Source: Nitrosomonas sp.
GTDB lineage: Bacteria > Pseudomonadota > Gammaproteobacteria > Burkholderiales > Nitrosomonadaceae
Assembly (NCBI GenBank): GCA_020446045.1
Contig: JAGRFM010000058.1
Span: forward strand, 1 to 64,000
DNA: 64,000 nucleotides
Direction of reading: 5' to 3'
Shown here: positions 44,647-53,230 of the stretch, piece after piece
Numbering within the stretch: position 1 is the stretch's first letter
Layout: each line of letters begins with the position of its first letter
The notes under the pieces: model-generated
The model's input: only the letters and a program-made list of their open reading frames with translations
Database searches by the model: none
What the model was told of the DNA's origin: nothing
Program-made: the position numbers and the translations under genes

Positions 44647-45693
44647 ATGTACGAATATATCGCTGAATTATCGAATCTGTTTTCTTTTGACGAACTGACC
44701 AAACGAAGCTGGCTGGAAATTGCACTGATAGTATTGCCATCGATTGCATTAATCTTCTTGATGGTGGGCTATATTGCATTTTTAAAAACCAAATTCTGGC
44801 AGTGGACAATTTATACCGTCAGTTTCGTGGTGCTGATTGGGTATTTGCCGTATGAACTGATGCGCCAGTCAACCGAAATGTCCCGCGCGCAAGCCAACAT
44901 CGACGAATTGTATGGCAATCTGCAGGCCTTTCTGGGTGAAGCAAATCTTGGCTATGTGAATAGCTTTAACGATGATGCGGTAGCGGCAAATCTGCTTGAT
45001 GAATTGATCAATGGGCTTGATGCCAACAATAGAAAAGAACTGATCATGATTTCATGGTTGATGTCGGAAAATGAAAAACTGGCGCTGGGGCAGATGGATA
45101 ACAGGCAGAAAGTATTTGCCGAAGATATCAAAACCAGCGTAACCACCGCGAAAAGCGAGATTATCGATTCAAGAGCCACTGCTGAAGCCATTTCCGGCGA
45201 TGTCGTGAAACGATTGGAAACGGAAGTCAATCAACTGTTGGAAGACAGAATGAATGCCTTCAAACAGGAAATCGACAATGCTTTGGGTGGTTTTGAAAGC
45301 GATATTAACGGTTTCATCCAGGCTGAACTGGTAAATTATGAAGAAAAACTCGCCGCGATAACCCAGCAGAACGTCGAGGAATTGAGAAACTATTCCAGCC
45401 AGGCAAACCGTGCGATTGCACGCCAGGTCGATAAAATCAATCAGGCATCGCTGCAAAAACTCGATGCCACCAACGTCAGTATTGAAGGTATCGGCACCGC
45501 GATCAACAATATCGATTTACAGGCCGTGATTAATCATATTACACAGCTATCCACAACAATGGAAAGAACGCAGAAACGCAACGATGCCCAGTTCAAATAT
45601 CTGGAATGTATGCGCACGACAGGTATGATTGATCTTGGCGGCAAAAAAGATGAATGCAGAACCGCCCTGGATAGCGCTCTGGCCGGGTCTTAA
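44647..45693 (+). CDS. Two-helix membrane protein with long coiled coil, unknown function
   Basis: A 348-residue protein: membrane helices at about 24-48 (IALIVLPSIALIFLMVGYIAFL) and 54-68 (TIYTVSFVVLIGYL), then about 270 residues rich in Q/E/N/K/A with heptad-like spacing (VKRLETEVNQLLEDRMNAFKQEI and so on), and a C-terminal segment with two cysteines (YLECMRTTG, KKDECRTAL). GGAGAG precedes ATG 44647. I recognise no family; the plan resembles scaffold or methyl-accepting-like proteins but without their motifs. It is monocistronic between element copy C and a terminator hairpin. Confidence 0.75.
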   Translation: MYEYIAELSNLFSFDELTKRSWLEIALIVLPSIALIFLMVGYIAFLKTKFWQWTIYTVSFVVLIGYLPYELMRQSTEMSRAQANIDELYGNLQAFLGEANLGYVNSFNDDAVAANLLDELINGLDANNRKELIMISWLMSENEKLALGQMDNRQKVFAEDIKTSVTTAKSEIIDSRATAEAISGDVVKRLETEVNQLLEDRMNAFKQEIDNALGGFESDINGFIQAELVNYEEKLAAITQQNVEELRNYSSQANRAIARQVDKINQASLQKLDATNVSIEGIGTAINNIDLQAVINHITQLSTTMERTQKRNDAQFKYLECMRTTGMIDLGGKKDECRTALDSALAGS

Positions 45694-45746
45694 CTTTTTC
45701 TACATGTCAAATCAGCCAGGCTTTATAAATTTGTGAGCTGAAACGA

Positions 45747-45780
45747 TGAATCCCTCGGCTTGTTATAGTTGAGGGATTCA
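45747..45780. terminator. Bidirectional hairpin between convergent genes
   Basis: A 10-bp perfect inverted repeat TGAATCCCTC / GAGGGATTCA with a 14-base loop, placed between two convergent genes. The T tail is weak, so its efficiency is uncertain. Confidence 0.5.
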
Positions 45781-45860
45781 GCTTAATTGTTGGTGTTATT
45801 GGAAAAACCTGATTCTGCTTGAATTTGTTTTGTTGAATCAGGTTATTTACGCGGGATTTG

Positions 45861-46301
45861 TTACGGTTGGTAACAAGCGCCACTGGGGTCGTGCTGGATT
45901 TGGATCAGGTCGCCACCGGCACCTCCCCAGGCATTTCCATCAGCAAAAATCAGGCACCCTTCTCCATTGTAGAGGGCCTGCATTCTTCTGGCGTCATTGC
46001 CGAAGTAAAACGGAATCCATCGCTTACCGGTTTCATAAGTATGGGAGCGATCAGGTGCACTATTCAGTACGGCCTGTACTTCATGTATTTGCATGCCGAT
46101 CTGGAGGCTGGAAAATTTACTGCCCGGTTCTGCGGTTCCGATGACTTCTCCACTGAAAGAACCATCACGCGACTTGACTATCTGAGGTTTCGCCTCGTTG
46201 CTTAGCGCAGCAGCATTTTGTTGAGTATCTTGAGAAGTCGTGCTGGCACAGGCTGCAAGGGAAAAAGTTACTGCGAGAATAAAGACTCTGGAAAAAGTCA
46301 T
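45861..46301 (-). CDS. Predicted lipoprotein of unknown function
   Basis: A 146-residue protein with a lipoprotein signal (MTFSRVFILAVTFSLAAC) and a polar mature part. SSLQIGMQIHEVQAVLNSAPDRSH resembles the SmpA/OmlA-type lipoprotein fold (GMxxxEVxxxLG), but the remainder (WIPFYFGNDARRMQALYNGEGCLIF) is unlike BamE. AGGAGG lies six bases before the ATG. It is transcribed alone. The upstream 46302-46601 gap holds nothing I can identify. Confidence 0.7.
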   Translation of the reverse strand: MTFSRVFILAVTFSLAACASTTSQDTQQNAAALSNEAKPQIVKSRDGSFSGEVIGTAEPGSKFSSLQIGMQIHEVQAVLNSAPDRSHTYETGKRWIPFYFGNDARRMQALYNGEGCLIFADGNAWGGAGGDLIQIQHDPSGACYQP

Positions 46302-46601
46302 TGAAAGCCTCCTAAAAGTTTGAAGATAATTATTAATTTTAATCTAACATAAGGAATTTTATGTATATCATGGATTGGTGCATAAAGCAAAAAGATAATA
46401 TCGTAGTGCTTGGTATTTAAGGATGTTGTGAAGATATGGGCAATAAACAAAATGACATAACACAACGGCAATCTTTCAGGCTCGGGAATTCCAGAATCGT
46501 TGTGCCGTATTACTTATCTTTAGGCAGTTTACAGAATTCTGCGTTTTAATATGAACGTGAAAGCCGGACAACAAAATGCGACAATTTTGTATACTGGCAT
46601 C

Positions 46602-47360
46602 ATGAGTGATAACCTTTACAAACCTGACAACAAGTCCAGCCTGTTTTCCCGCGTGTTTGCCATGATTTATGCCCTGTTTGCCTACGTTGTTGCTTCTTTT
46701 GCGTTGTTCTGGTTTTTCTTTGCGACGCTGGATTGGGCGCCATATGCTTTGTCGGGCAAAGTTGATCATTTGGCCGCCTCATTGATCATCAATATGCTGC
46801 TGGTATTTTTGTTTGCGGCACAGCATTCGATCATGGCCAGAAAACGGTTTAAACAGCTTTGGACGCAAGTTATTCCTGCACACTTGGAACGATCGACTTT
46901 TGTACTTTCAGCGGGCATCGCGATTCTTTTGATTTTGTGGTTTTGGCAACCGGCGCCGGGTGTGGTTTGGTCGATTGAGCAAGAAACTGTCCGGGTTGGA
47001 ATTCTTGGCCTGGCGCTTTTTGGCGTCGGATATGTTGTGTTTACCACGTTTGTCACGAATCATTTCGAACTGCTGGGTTTGCGTCAAGCGTGGCTCTACG
47101 CGGTTGGAAAACCTTATGCGATTATTGATTTCAAGCGGCGGTGGGTTTACCGGTACAGCCGTCATCCGATGATGCTCGGCTTGTTGATCGTTTTCTGGTC
47201 TACGCCCGATATGACGGTTGACAGGCTGGTATTGGCGTTGTTATTAACAGTCTATTTATTCATTGGCATCCGGTTTGAAGAGCGCAGTTTGATTGCGGAA
47301 TATGGCGACAGCTATAAAGCGTATCAAAAATCAGTCGGGATGTTTTTTACCTGGCGGTAG
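46602..47360 (+). CDS. mddA: MddA/NnrU-like membrane methyltransferase
   Basis: A 252-residue integral membrane protein with about six helices, of the isoprenylcysteine methyltransferase-like group. The C-terminal motif VYRYSRHPMMLGLLIVFWSTPDMTVDRL and FEERSLIAEYGDSYKAYQ matches methanethiol S-methyltransferase (MddA), which makes dimethylsulfide. NnrU family proteins are the main alternative. I use ATG 46602 (MSDNLYK); an in-frame ATG at 46551 is possible, and neither has a good ribosome site. It ends 19 bases before element copy D. Confidence 0.7.
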   Translation: MSDNLYKPDNKSSLFSRVFAMIYALFAYVVASFALFWFFFATLDWAPYALSGKVDHLAASLIINMLLVFLFAAQHSIMARKRFKQLWTQVIPAHLERSTFVLSAGIAILLILWFWQPAPGVVWSIEQETVRVGILGLALFGVGYVVFTTFVTNHFELLGLRQAWLYAVGKPYAIIDFKRRWVYRYSRHPMMLGLLIVFWSTPDMTVDRLVLALLLTVYLFIGIRFEERSLIAEYGDSYKAYQKSVGMFFTWR

Positions 47361-47379
47361 ATATCGTACGGTTGATTTA

Positions 47380-47550
47380 AGGGTGCCTCTCAAAATTCAT
47401 AGTTTTAAGCAAGACAAGGCGTGAACAAAAAATGTTGACGCCGCATAGTTTTGATATGTTAGGGGGTGTCGTCATGACGACACCCCCTAGGAAACATTTT
47501 TTGCGAGCAACGAAGTATTGTAAAGAAATATGGATTTTTAGAGATGCCCT
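47380..47550 (-). mobile_element. Miniature element family 2, copy D, interrupted
   Basis: Ends AGGGTGCCTCTCAAAATTC and GGATTTTTAGAGATGCCCT, flanked by TA on both sides (47378-47379 and 47551-47552). Without the inserted palindrome at 47462-47487 and its extra TA it would be 143 bases, the family length. Its last base plus the TA at 47551-47552 form the TAA stop of the iron-transporter permease gene. Confidence 0.85.
47462..47487. mobile_element. 26-bp palindrome made of the family 1 ends, nested in copy D
   Basis: Perfect palindrome: GGGGGTGTCGTCA followed directly by its reverse complement, with TA on both sides. The 13-base arm is identical to both ends of the 270-bp element at 3-272. It behaves as a complete insertion (TA duplicated, host element otherwise collinear with other copies) but has no interior. 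Confidence 0.85.
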
Positions 47551-49154
47551 TAATGCTCTGTCTGCCGCATAAAAAATATAATCGGTAGCAACCCGGCCAG
47601 AACCAGTGTTACCGCAGGCACGGCAGCTTGCTCCCAGGCGCCTTCCGAGGTTAGTTGATATACCCGCACCGCCAGTGTATCCCAGCCGAAAGGACGCGTC
47701 ATCAACGTGATCGGCATTTCTTTCATGACATCGACGAAGACCAGCGCGGCAGCGGTAAAAATGCCGGACTTGAGAATCGGCAAATGGATACGCCTGAGCA
47801 TGGCCCACCCGTGCAGTCCCATTCCCATTGCGGCTTCTTCAATGCTCGGTGTGATACGCTGCATGGCGCCGTGAATGGGATAATGGCTCACTGCCATAAA
47901 ACGAATCAGGTATGCGAGCAGCATGATGATAATTGTGCCTTGGATCAGTAAACCGGTTTCAATCTGAAACAGTGCGAATGCCCAATCGCTGAGCTGACCG
48001 TCAAGCCAGGCTAACGGTATGAAAATACCGATCGCCAGTACCGTTCCAGGCAATGCATAACCGATGGTGGCAGTGCGTACGGCAAATTGCATGGAACTAC
48101 CAGGAAAACGGCGTGCAGCATAGACGATCATGGTGACAACGGTGCAGGTGATCAGTGCGGCCAGCCCCGACAAGGAGAGGGAGTGCATCAGAAATTCCTG
48201 GTAGCGTTCCAGGTCGAAATCCGACGTAATCGACTGCAATGCCCAGGACCCGAGTTGCAGCAGCGGCAGCAAGAATGCCAGAAACCATACGGTAGCAATA
48301 AAACATAGCACCAGCCACTTTTTCTTTCCCTTCAGCAGGATGCGATCGGCACGCTGACTTTTTTTGCTTTCGGCATATCGTATGCGAGCTCGGAAGTGCT
48401 GTTCCAGCGCGATAATGACAAACACGATAATAATCAGCAATGAGGCCAGTTGCGAAGCGGCGGGTAATGAAAACAGGCTGAACCAGGCTTTATAGATCGC
48501 GGTGGTGAAAGTATCGTAATTAAAAACCGCCACCGTTCCGAAATCAGCTAGCGTTTCCATTAGTACCAGCATCAGCCCACCGGCTATCCACGGACGCGCT
48601 AATGGCAGCGCGACTTTATAGAAACCGGCACGTTGTGTGAAGCCAAGTGACTGCGCGACTTCCAGCGATCGTTTACCCTGGCTGACAAAAGCATTGCGTG
48701 CGAGCAGGTAAACATAGGGATAAAAAGCCAACGTCATGACGATAATCACGCCCATGCGGCCGCGGATTTCCGGGAACCAGCGCAGATCGGAATCCAGCCA
48801 GTCGCGTAAAGTTGTCTGAACGGGGCCGGTAAAATCAAACAAACCCAGTGCGACGAATGCCGTGACATACGCCGGAATCGCTAACGGTAGCAGCAACGCC
48901 CAGGTGAAGAATTTGCGTCCGGGAAATTCATAGATGGCGGTGAACCAGGCGAGACTGACACCCAGAACTCCGGTGCCGAGCAGAACGCCCAGCGCCAACC
49001 AGAACGTGTTGACCAGTAGCAGTGGCAGCGTGTTTTCAACCAGGTGTTCCCAGATATCCCCTGCGGGGGTGAACAGAGAAAACAGGACAACACCAACCGG
49101 TATCATGACCAGCGTTGCCGTAAAGTAAGGAATCAGTCGCCAGCCTGCAATCAC
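47550..49154 (-). CDS. fbpB: Iron ABC transporter permease (FbpB/FutB type)
   Basis: A 534-residue permease with two homologous halves of about six helices, each with an ABC-interaction EAA loop (SLEVAQSLGFTQRAGFYKVALPLARPWI and SIEEAAMGMGLHGWAMLRRIHLPILKSGI). This double-length form is typical of ferric-iron FbpB/HitB permeases. The stop TAA uses the first base of element copy D on the complementary strand, so the insertion point is exactly at the gene end. The binding-protein gene lies 53 bases upstream on the same strand. The ATPase gene (fbpC) is not in the window. Confidence 0.88.
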   Translation of the reverse strand: MIAGWRLIPYFTATLVMIPVGVVLFSLFTPAGDIWEHLVENTLPLLLVNTFWLALGVLLGTGVLGVSLAWFTAIYEFPGRKFFTWALLLPLAIPAYVTAFVALGLFDFTGPVQTTLRDWLDSDLRWFPEIRGRMGVIIVMTLAFYPYVYLLARNAFVSQGKRSLEVAQSLGFTQRAGFYKVALPLARPWIAGGLMLVLMETLADFGTVAVFNYDTFTTAIYKAWFSLFSLPAASQLASLLIIIVFVIIALEQHFRARIRYAESKKSQRADRILLKGKKKWLVLCFIATVWFLAFLLPLLQLGSWALQSITSDFDLERYQEFLMHSLSLSGLAALITCTVVTMIVYAARRFPGSSMQFAVRTATIGYALPGTVLAIGIFIPLAWLDGQLSDWAFALFQIETGLLIQGTIIIMLLAYLIRFMAVSHYPIHGAMQRITPSIEEAAMGMGLHGWAMLRRIHLPILKSGIFTAAALVFVDVMKEMPITLMTRPFGWDTLAVRVYQLTSEGAWEQAAVPAVTLVLAGLLPIIFFMRQTEH

Positions 49155-49207
49155 ATTTGTGTTGAACGTTGTGTTTTTATGGTTTTTCCAGAAACGCCTT
49201 AAATCTG

Positions 49208-50236
49208 TTACCGATAACCGGCGCGATCCATCAGTTTAACCGCTGCAGCCTGCAATTCACCGGCTTTAACCAGGTTGATGCGGTTCTGCTTGAATTTACC
49301 CCATGAGGCGACTACCGGATCGGGCTGAAGGTTAGGATTGACCGGATATTCCATATTAACATCCGCAAACAGGTTCTGCGCCGAGATGGACGACAGGAAC
49401 TCCAGTAGTTTTTCTGCAGCCTGCGGGTTTTTACCGTAGCGTGTCAAACCGGCCCCTGAAATATTGACATGTACGCCGCTGGTTTTCTGGTTGGGCCAGA
49501 AGATGCCCAGCGGTAAATTGGGATCTTTTTGTATCAGGCGGCCATAATAATACGTATTAACAATGGTGAGATCGCAGCGCCCGGCTGCTACGAATTCCAT
49601 CGCGCGGGTATCGTCAGACAGCGGATCGGTTGCAAGATTGGCAACCCAGCCTTTGACGATATTTTCAGTTTCGGCTTCCCCATGTTCGGCGATCATCATC
49701 GCAACCAGCGACTGGTTGTAAACTTTCTTGGACGTGCGCAAGCAAAGCCGGTTTTTCCATTTGGGATCGGCAAGATCTTCATACGTAGATAATTCCGAAG
49801 GGTCTACTTTTCTGGTGTTGTAAATAATCGTGCGAGCACGTATTGACAGGCCAAACCACTCATTGCCTGGATCGCGCAAATGTTCCGGAATGTTGGATTT
49901 GAGAATCTGTGAATCGATCGGTCTCAATAACCCGGCTTTCGAAGCCGCCCACAAATTACCGGCATCCACGGTGATCAGCATGTCAGCCGGGGTGTTTTTC
50001 CCCTCGGCCTGCAATCGCGCCATGAGTGCGCCTTCGTTGTCGGTGGTGTATCGGACTTTGATCCCGGTTTGCTGGGTGAATTTATCAAACATCGGCTTGA
50101 TCAGTTGCTCAATTCTGGCGGAATAAACCACCACCTGATCGGCGTGAACTGGCCCGACAATGAACACAAACACCGTGATTAACAAAGATACTGAAATGAT
50201 TGGGAATTTAAAACTTGGAATTCGCATGGTTTGCAT
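49208..50236 (-). CDS. fbpA: Ferric iron ABC transporter substrate-binding protein
   Basis: A 342-residue periplasmic protein with a signal peptide ending VGPVHADQ, then VVVYSARIEQLIKPMFDKF and GILVRYTTDNEGALMARLQAEG-like sequence of the FbpA/FutA family. The iron-ligand tyrosine pair appears in NTYYYGRLI, with further binding loops SIRARTIIYNTRKV. Start candidates are 50236 (MQTMRIP) or 50227 (MRIP); neither has a strong ribosome site. The gene runs in the same direction as fbpB and trmB. Confidence 0.87.
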   Translation of the reverse strand: MQTMRIPSFKFPIISVSLLITVFVFIVGPVHADQVVVYSARIEQLIKPMFDKFTQQTGIKVRYTTDNEGALMARLQAEGKNTPADMLITVDAGNLWAASKAGLLRPIDSQILKSNIPEHLRDPGNEWFGLSIRARTIIYNTRKVDPSELSTYEDLADPKWKNRLCLRTSKKVYNQSLVAMMIAEHGEAETENIVKGWVANLATDPLSDDTRAMEFVAAGRCDLTIVNTYYYGRLIQKDPNLPLGIFWPNQKTSGVHVNISGAGLTRYGKNPQAAEKLLEFLSSISAQNLFADVNMEYPVNPNLQPDPVVASWGKFKQNRINLVKAGELQAAAVKLMDRAGYR

Positions 50237-50301
50237 GGCTCGTATGAGTTTGCTGGAAAACAGAAAAATGAAAGTAATAGTAATACGAATAGGAATAATT
50301 A

Positions 50302-51009
50302 TCAATCACAACCATGCGTATCGAGAATTGCCTGAATCGGATTATTGGTGCGGCGGAAAATCAAATCCCAGACGCCGTGGCCGAGTTTGATGCCGCGCTG
50401 CTCGAATTTGGTCAAAGGCCGGTAATCGGGGCGTTCGGCATAATCTTGAAACGTATTGCCGAGCATGGGTTGTGCAGATAATACGTCAAGTATCTGCTCG
50501 GCATACTCCTGCCAGTCGGTGGCGGCATGAATGTACGCACCGGGTTTGAGCAGCGGACACAGCCGCGAAATCAACGGCGGCTGGATTAGGCGGCGTTTAT
50601 GGTGCCGGGCTTTAGGCCAGGGGTCGGGGAAAAAAATATGCACACCATCAAGCGATTCGGGTTGCAACATGTTGTCGATCACTTCGACAGCATCGTGCTG
50701 AATAATGCGCAAATTGGTCAGTCCGCGAGATTCAATCAAGTTCAGCAAATTACCGACGCCGGGCGTATGGACTTCGATGGCCAGAAAATCCTGTTCGGGA
50801 TATTCTTCGGCAATGGTTGCCGTGGTTTCTCCCATGCCAAAGCCGATTTCCAGGATTTTGGGCGCTTCGCGTCCGAAAACCGAATCCAGATCGATAGGCG
50901 CGTTTTGATATGGGATACCGTATTTGGGCAGCAGCAATTCACAGGCGCGGCGTTGTGCGTTGGAAATTCTTCCCTGACGCAGGACGAAGCTGCGGATATT
51001 ATGTGTCAT
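50302..51009 (-). CDS. trmB: tRNA (guanine-N7-)-methyltransferase
   Basis: A 235-residue SAM-dependent enzyme making m7G46 in tRNA. Motifs are [20 protein letters not shown] (SAM binding), [30 protein letters not shown] (the TrmB DPWPK catalytic loop) and a terminal [19 protein letters not shown]. The start ATG (complement 51007-51009) is immediately preceded by the end of element copy E, which provides GGAG eight bases upstream. Thus the present ribosome site appears to come from a mobile element. Its stop is 66 bases before the fbpA start. Confidence 0.95.
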   Translation of the reverse strand: MTHNIRSFVLRQGRISNAQRRACELLLPKYGIPYQNAPIDLDSVFGREAPKILEIGFGMGETTATIAEEYPEQDFLAIEVHTPGVGNLLNLIESRGLTNLRIIQHDAVEVIDNMLQPESLDGVHIFFPDPWPKARHHKRRLIQPPLISRLCPLLKPGAYIHAATDWQEYAEQILDVLSAQPMLGNTFQDYAERPDYRPLTKFEQRGIKLGHGVWDLIFRRTNNPIQAILDTHGCD

Positions 51010-51010
51010 A

Positions 51011-51152
51011 TGGACATCTCCAAAGATCCAAAATTTGTTACAACACTTTGTTACTCACAAAAAATGTTTCCTTACATATCAAACATATGCTGCGTCATCA
51101 TTTTTTGTTCGTGCCTCGTTTTGTTTAAAATTTTGAATTTTGGCGACGCCCA
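51011..51152 (+). mobile_element. Miniature element family 2, copy E
   Basis: 142 bases with ends TGGACATCTCCAAAGATCC and GAATTTTGGCGACGCCCA, flanked by TA at 51009-51010 and 51153-51154; the inner CACAAAAAATG / CATTTTTTGTTC pair is present. It separates thiG from trmB. Read on the minus strand its outer end contains GGAGATG, placed correctly as the trmB ribosome site. Confidence 0.85.
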
Positions 51153-51180
51153 TAAGTTGATGCGGCTTGTTACGGGTGGC

Positions 51181-51975
51181 TTACGGTTTTTGCGTGCTGG
51201 CGATGACGCCATCCACCGGAGAACTGGGACTGGCGGTATAGATTTTTTTGGCCATGCGCCCGGCCAGATAAGCTTCGCGGCCCGCTTCAACGGCCTTGCG
51301 CATTGCCGATGCCATCAAAACCGGATTTTTGGCTGCGGCAATCGCGGTATTCATCAGCACACCGTCGCAACCGAGTTCCAGGGCAATCGTTGCATCGGAT
51401 GCCGTGCCGACACCGGCATCAACCAGTACCGGGACTTTGGCGTTATCGATAATAATCTGCAGATTCCAGGGATTTAAAATACCCATGCCTGAACCAATCA
51501 ATGACGCCAGCGGCATAACCGCCACGCAGCCGATTTCTTCAAGCTGCTTGGCCGCAATGGGATCATCCGACGTGTAAACCATCACGTCAAAACCTTCTTT
51601 GACCAGAATTTCGGCGGCCTTCAGTGTTTCCACCATATTCGGGAACAGCGTTCTGGGATCACCGAGCACTTCCAGTTTGACGAGTTTGTGTCCGTCGAGT
51701 AGTTCGCGTGCCAGGCGCAACGTGCGCACGGCATCGTCGACCGTGTAACAGCCCGCGGTATTCGGCAGCAGCGTGTACTTTGACGGCGGAATGCTGTCGA
51801 GCAGATTCGGTTCGTCGGCATTCTGGCCGATATTGGTGCGTCGAATTGCAACCGTTACGATTTCAGCGCCACTGGCTTCGATAGCGGTGCGCGTTTCGTC
51901 AAAATCCTTGTATTTCCCTGTGCCGACCAGCAACCGTGACGAATAGGTTTTACCGGCAATGACAAAATTGTCCAT
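51181..51975 (-). CDS. thiG: Thiazole synthase ThiG
   Basis: A 264-residue TIM-barrel enzyme that makes the thiamine thiazole ring from deoxyxylulose phosphate, dehydroglycine and ThiS thiocarboxylate. Motifs are [63 protein letters not shown] (lysine for the Schiff base region), [13 protein letters not shown] and [18 protein letters not shown] (phosphate site). It is downstream of thiS by 27 bases. No TPP riboswitch is apparent upstream of the pair. Confidence 0.95.
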   Translation of the reverse strand: MDNFVIAGKTYSSRLLVGTGKYKDFDETRTAIEASGAEIVTVAIRRTNIGQNADEPNLLDSIPPSKYTLLPNTAGCYTVDDAVRTLRLARELLDGHKLVKLEVLGDPRTLFPNMVETLKAAEILVKEGFDVMVYTSDDPIAAKQLEEIGCVAVMPLASLIGSGMGILNPWNLQIIIDNAKVPVLVDAGVGTASDATIALELGCDGVLMNTAIAAAKNPVLMASAMRKAVEAGREAYLAGRMAKKIYTASPSSPVDGVIASTQKP

Positions 51976-52002
51976 GTGATTTGATGCGTAAAAAAGAAAG
52001 AT

Positions 52003-52206
52003 TTATCCGCCGCCAACCGCGACGACGACTTCCAGGCAATCGCCCTCGGCCAAATAGTGATCCGCATACTGACTGCGCGGCACGATCTCGCCGTTACGCT
52101 CAATCGCGATGCGTTTGCCCGTTAAGTTGTTCAGTTCAATGAATTGCGTAATGTTGATGGACTCGTCAAATTGCCTGACTTCGCCATTGACTGTGAGCTG
52201 TATCAT
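52003..52206 (-). CDS. thiS: Thiamine sulfur-carrier protein ThiS
   Basis: A 67-residue ubiquitin-like protein ending in the required diglycine (VVVAVGGG, with one extra glycine). It begins MIQLTVNGEVRQFDE as usual for ThiS. It forms a two-gene unit with thiG. The adenylyltransferase ThiF and the oxidase ThiO are not nearby. Confidence 0.93.
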   Translation of the reverse strand: MIQLTVNGEVRQFDESINITQFIELNNLTGKRIAIERNGEIVPRSQYADHYLAEGDCLEVVVAVGGG

Positions 52207-52395
52207 GAAAAAACCTGATTCGATTCGGATGCTTTGTTAGTAACTGATTGTTGGAAGATGCGTATTTTATCATGCGTAAATATAACAGTGGCAATAGACC
52301 GATATTTTGTTCGTTACAGATTAGTTTGTTGTGGGATGTTTCGGTTTTGACGTAATATATTCATTATTTTGGACTTTTGATTCTGGTTAGAATGG

Positions 52396-52758
52396 ATGAA
52401 TCTTATTGAACTGCGACATCAAATTGAAGCGGAAATAGCTTCGTATGTATATAAAGTCCCCGAAGGGGCTGTTGGTAATCCAATGACAAGCGAGTGGGTA
52501 GCAGAGCAACTTGCTGAATTTAAGTCAGCACTCGTCGCCCCGATTTTACGTAAAATCAGAATTGCAGATTCTGTTTCAAAAAAGTTGGGAGAGAAAGGAT
52601 CCGAGTATCACGAGTGTGTTCTTGTCGCCGATGACCGAAATGGGTATCAGCTCTATTACGATCCTCAACATAAAGATTGTCTCCTCGCGTTTTCTGATCA
52701 AACCCCGCCAACTGCTTTTTTGAGAGGGGATGCCGTTGGTTGCTTCATGGCTCGCTAG
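52396..52758 (+). CDS. Hypothetical protein
   Basis: A 120-residue soluble protein with no recognised motif. It has a helical N-terminus (LIELRHQIEAEIASYVYKV), a middle with SVSKKLGEKGSEYHECVLVADDRNGYQLYYD and a C-terminal GDAVGCFMAR. It lacks a clear ribosome site. Its 3' end is 17 bases from an inverted-repeat cluster. The codon pattern looks coding, and the order of helix and strand suggests a folded protein. No functional context is given by thiS (divergent) or the remnant antitoxin. Confidence 0.6.
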   Translation: MNLIELRHQIEAEIASYVYKVPEGAVGNPMTSEWVAEQLAEFKSALVAPILRKIRIADSVSKKLGEKGSEYHECVLVADDRNGYQLYYDPQHKDCLLAFSDQTPPTAFLRGDAVGCFMAR

Positions 52759-52775
52759 CAGGAATAGCCCGCTAA

Positions 52776-52917
52776 CACCAAAAGGTCACCAAAAGAGCAC
52801 CAAAAGGAGCACCAAAAGGGTCAGACTCGATTGTTTATTTAAGGGCACCAAAACAAGAAAAGAAAAACAATCGAGTCTGACCCTTTTGGTGCAACCCTTT
52901 TGGTGCACTTTTGGTGC
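52776..52917. repeat. REP/RAYT-type inverted repeat cluster
   Basis: Two perfect 28-base inverted arms (52809-52836 and 52865-52892) contain GGGTCAGACTCGATTGTTT and its complement, around a 28-base spacer. Both outer sides carry repeats of CACCAAAAGG / CCTTTTGGTG. The GTCAGACTCGATTG core is one I associate with flanks of REP-associated tyrosine transposase genes in proteobacteria. No transposase is present, so this is a non-autonomous unit or scar. Confidence 0.7.
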
Positions 52918-53070
52918 AAAGTCCTGCTGATAAGGTGTAATAGTATAACCTTCGGGGCTTTCAATAAGGCATAGCGTATCGCCTTTTTCCGATTTGAGTT
53001 TTGCTAGCGCTTCTTTGGGAAGCAATATTCCCATGGAGTTGCCAATGGCGGGAACTTTGACTTTTAGCAT
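52909..53070 (-). pseudogene. Truncated AbrB/MazE-type antitoxin
   Basis: Starting at 53070 (AGGGG upstream), the first 54 residues are a good AbrB/SpoVT-like antitoxin DNA-binding domain (VPAIGNSMGILLPKEALAKL, KGDTLCLIESPEGYTITPY). At about 52909 the frame runs into the repeat cluster and continues as low-grade repeat-derived sequence to 52786. The toxin-binding tail and any Doc/PIN-type toxin gene downstream are missing. The DNA-binding part might still be made as a fusion. Confidence 0.7.
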
Positions 53071-53230
53071 GATATAGCCCCTGGAAGTTACTGAAGTTAT
53101 AACGCAGTATAAAAGTAAGTAGATTCTTGATCAAGATTTCCGGCTTTTTATGAACGGATTGTTTATTCAGTCGTGATTCATGTTTGGCGCAGTATAGTCA
53201 AAACTGTCTAACGTCACTTGGGAGGTTGTT

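Noticed and set aside
46361..46417. 18-codon frame with GGA upstream (MYIMDWC...)
   Set aside because: Too short and without conservation evidence; the surrounding gap shows no other signal.
49179..49202. Sequence resembling one end of element family 2 (TATGGTTTTTCCAGAAACGCC) between fbpB and fbpA
   Set aside because: Only one end is visible and the match is partial; could be a decayed solo end or chance.
52207..52395. TPP riboswitch before thiS
   Set aside because: The conserved CUGAGA and ACC-GAUC type segments are not visible upstream of thiS.
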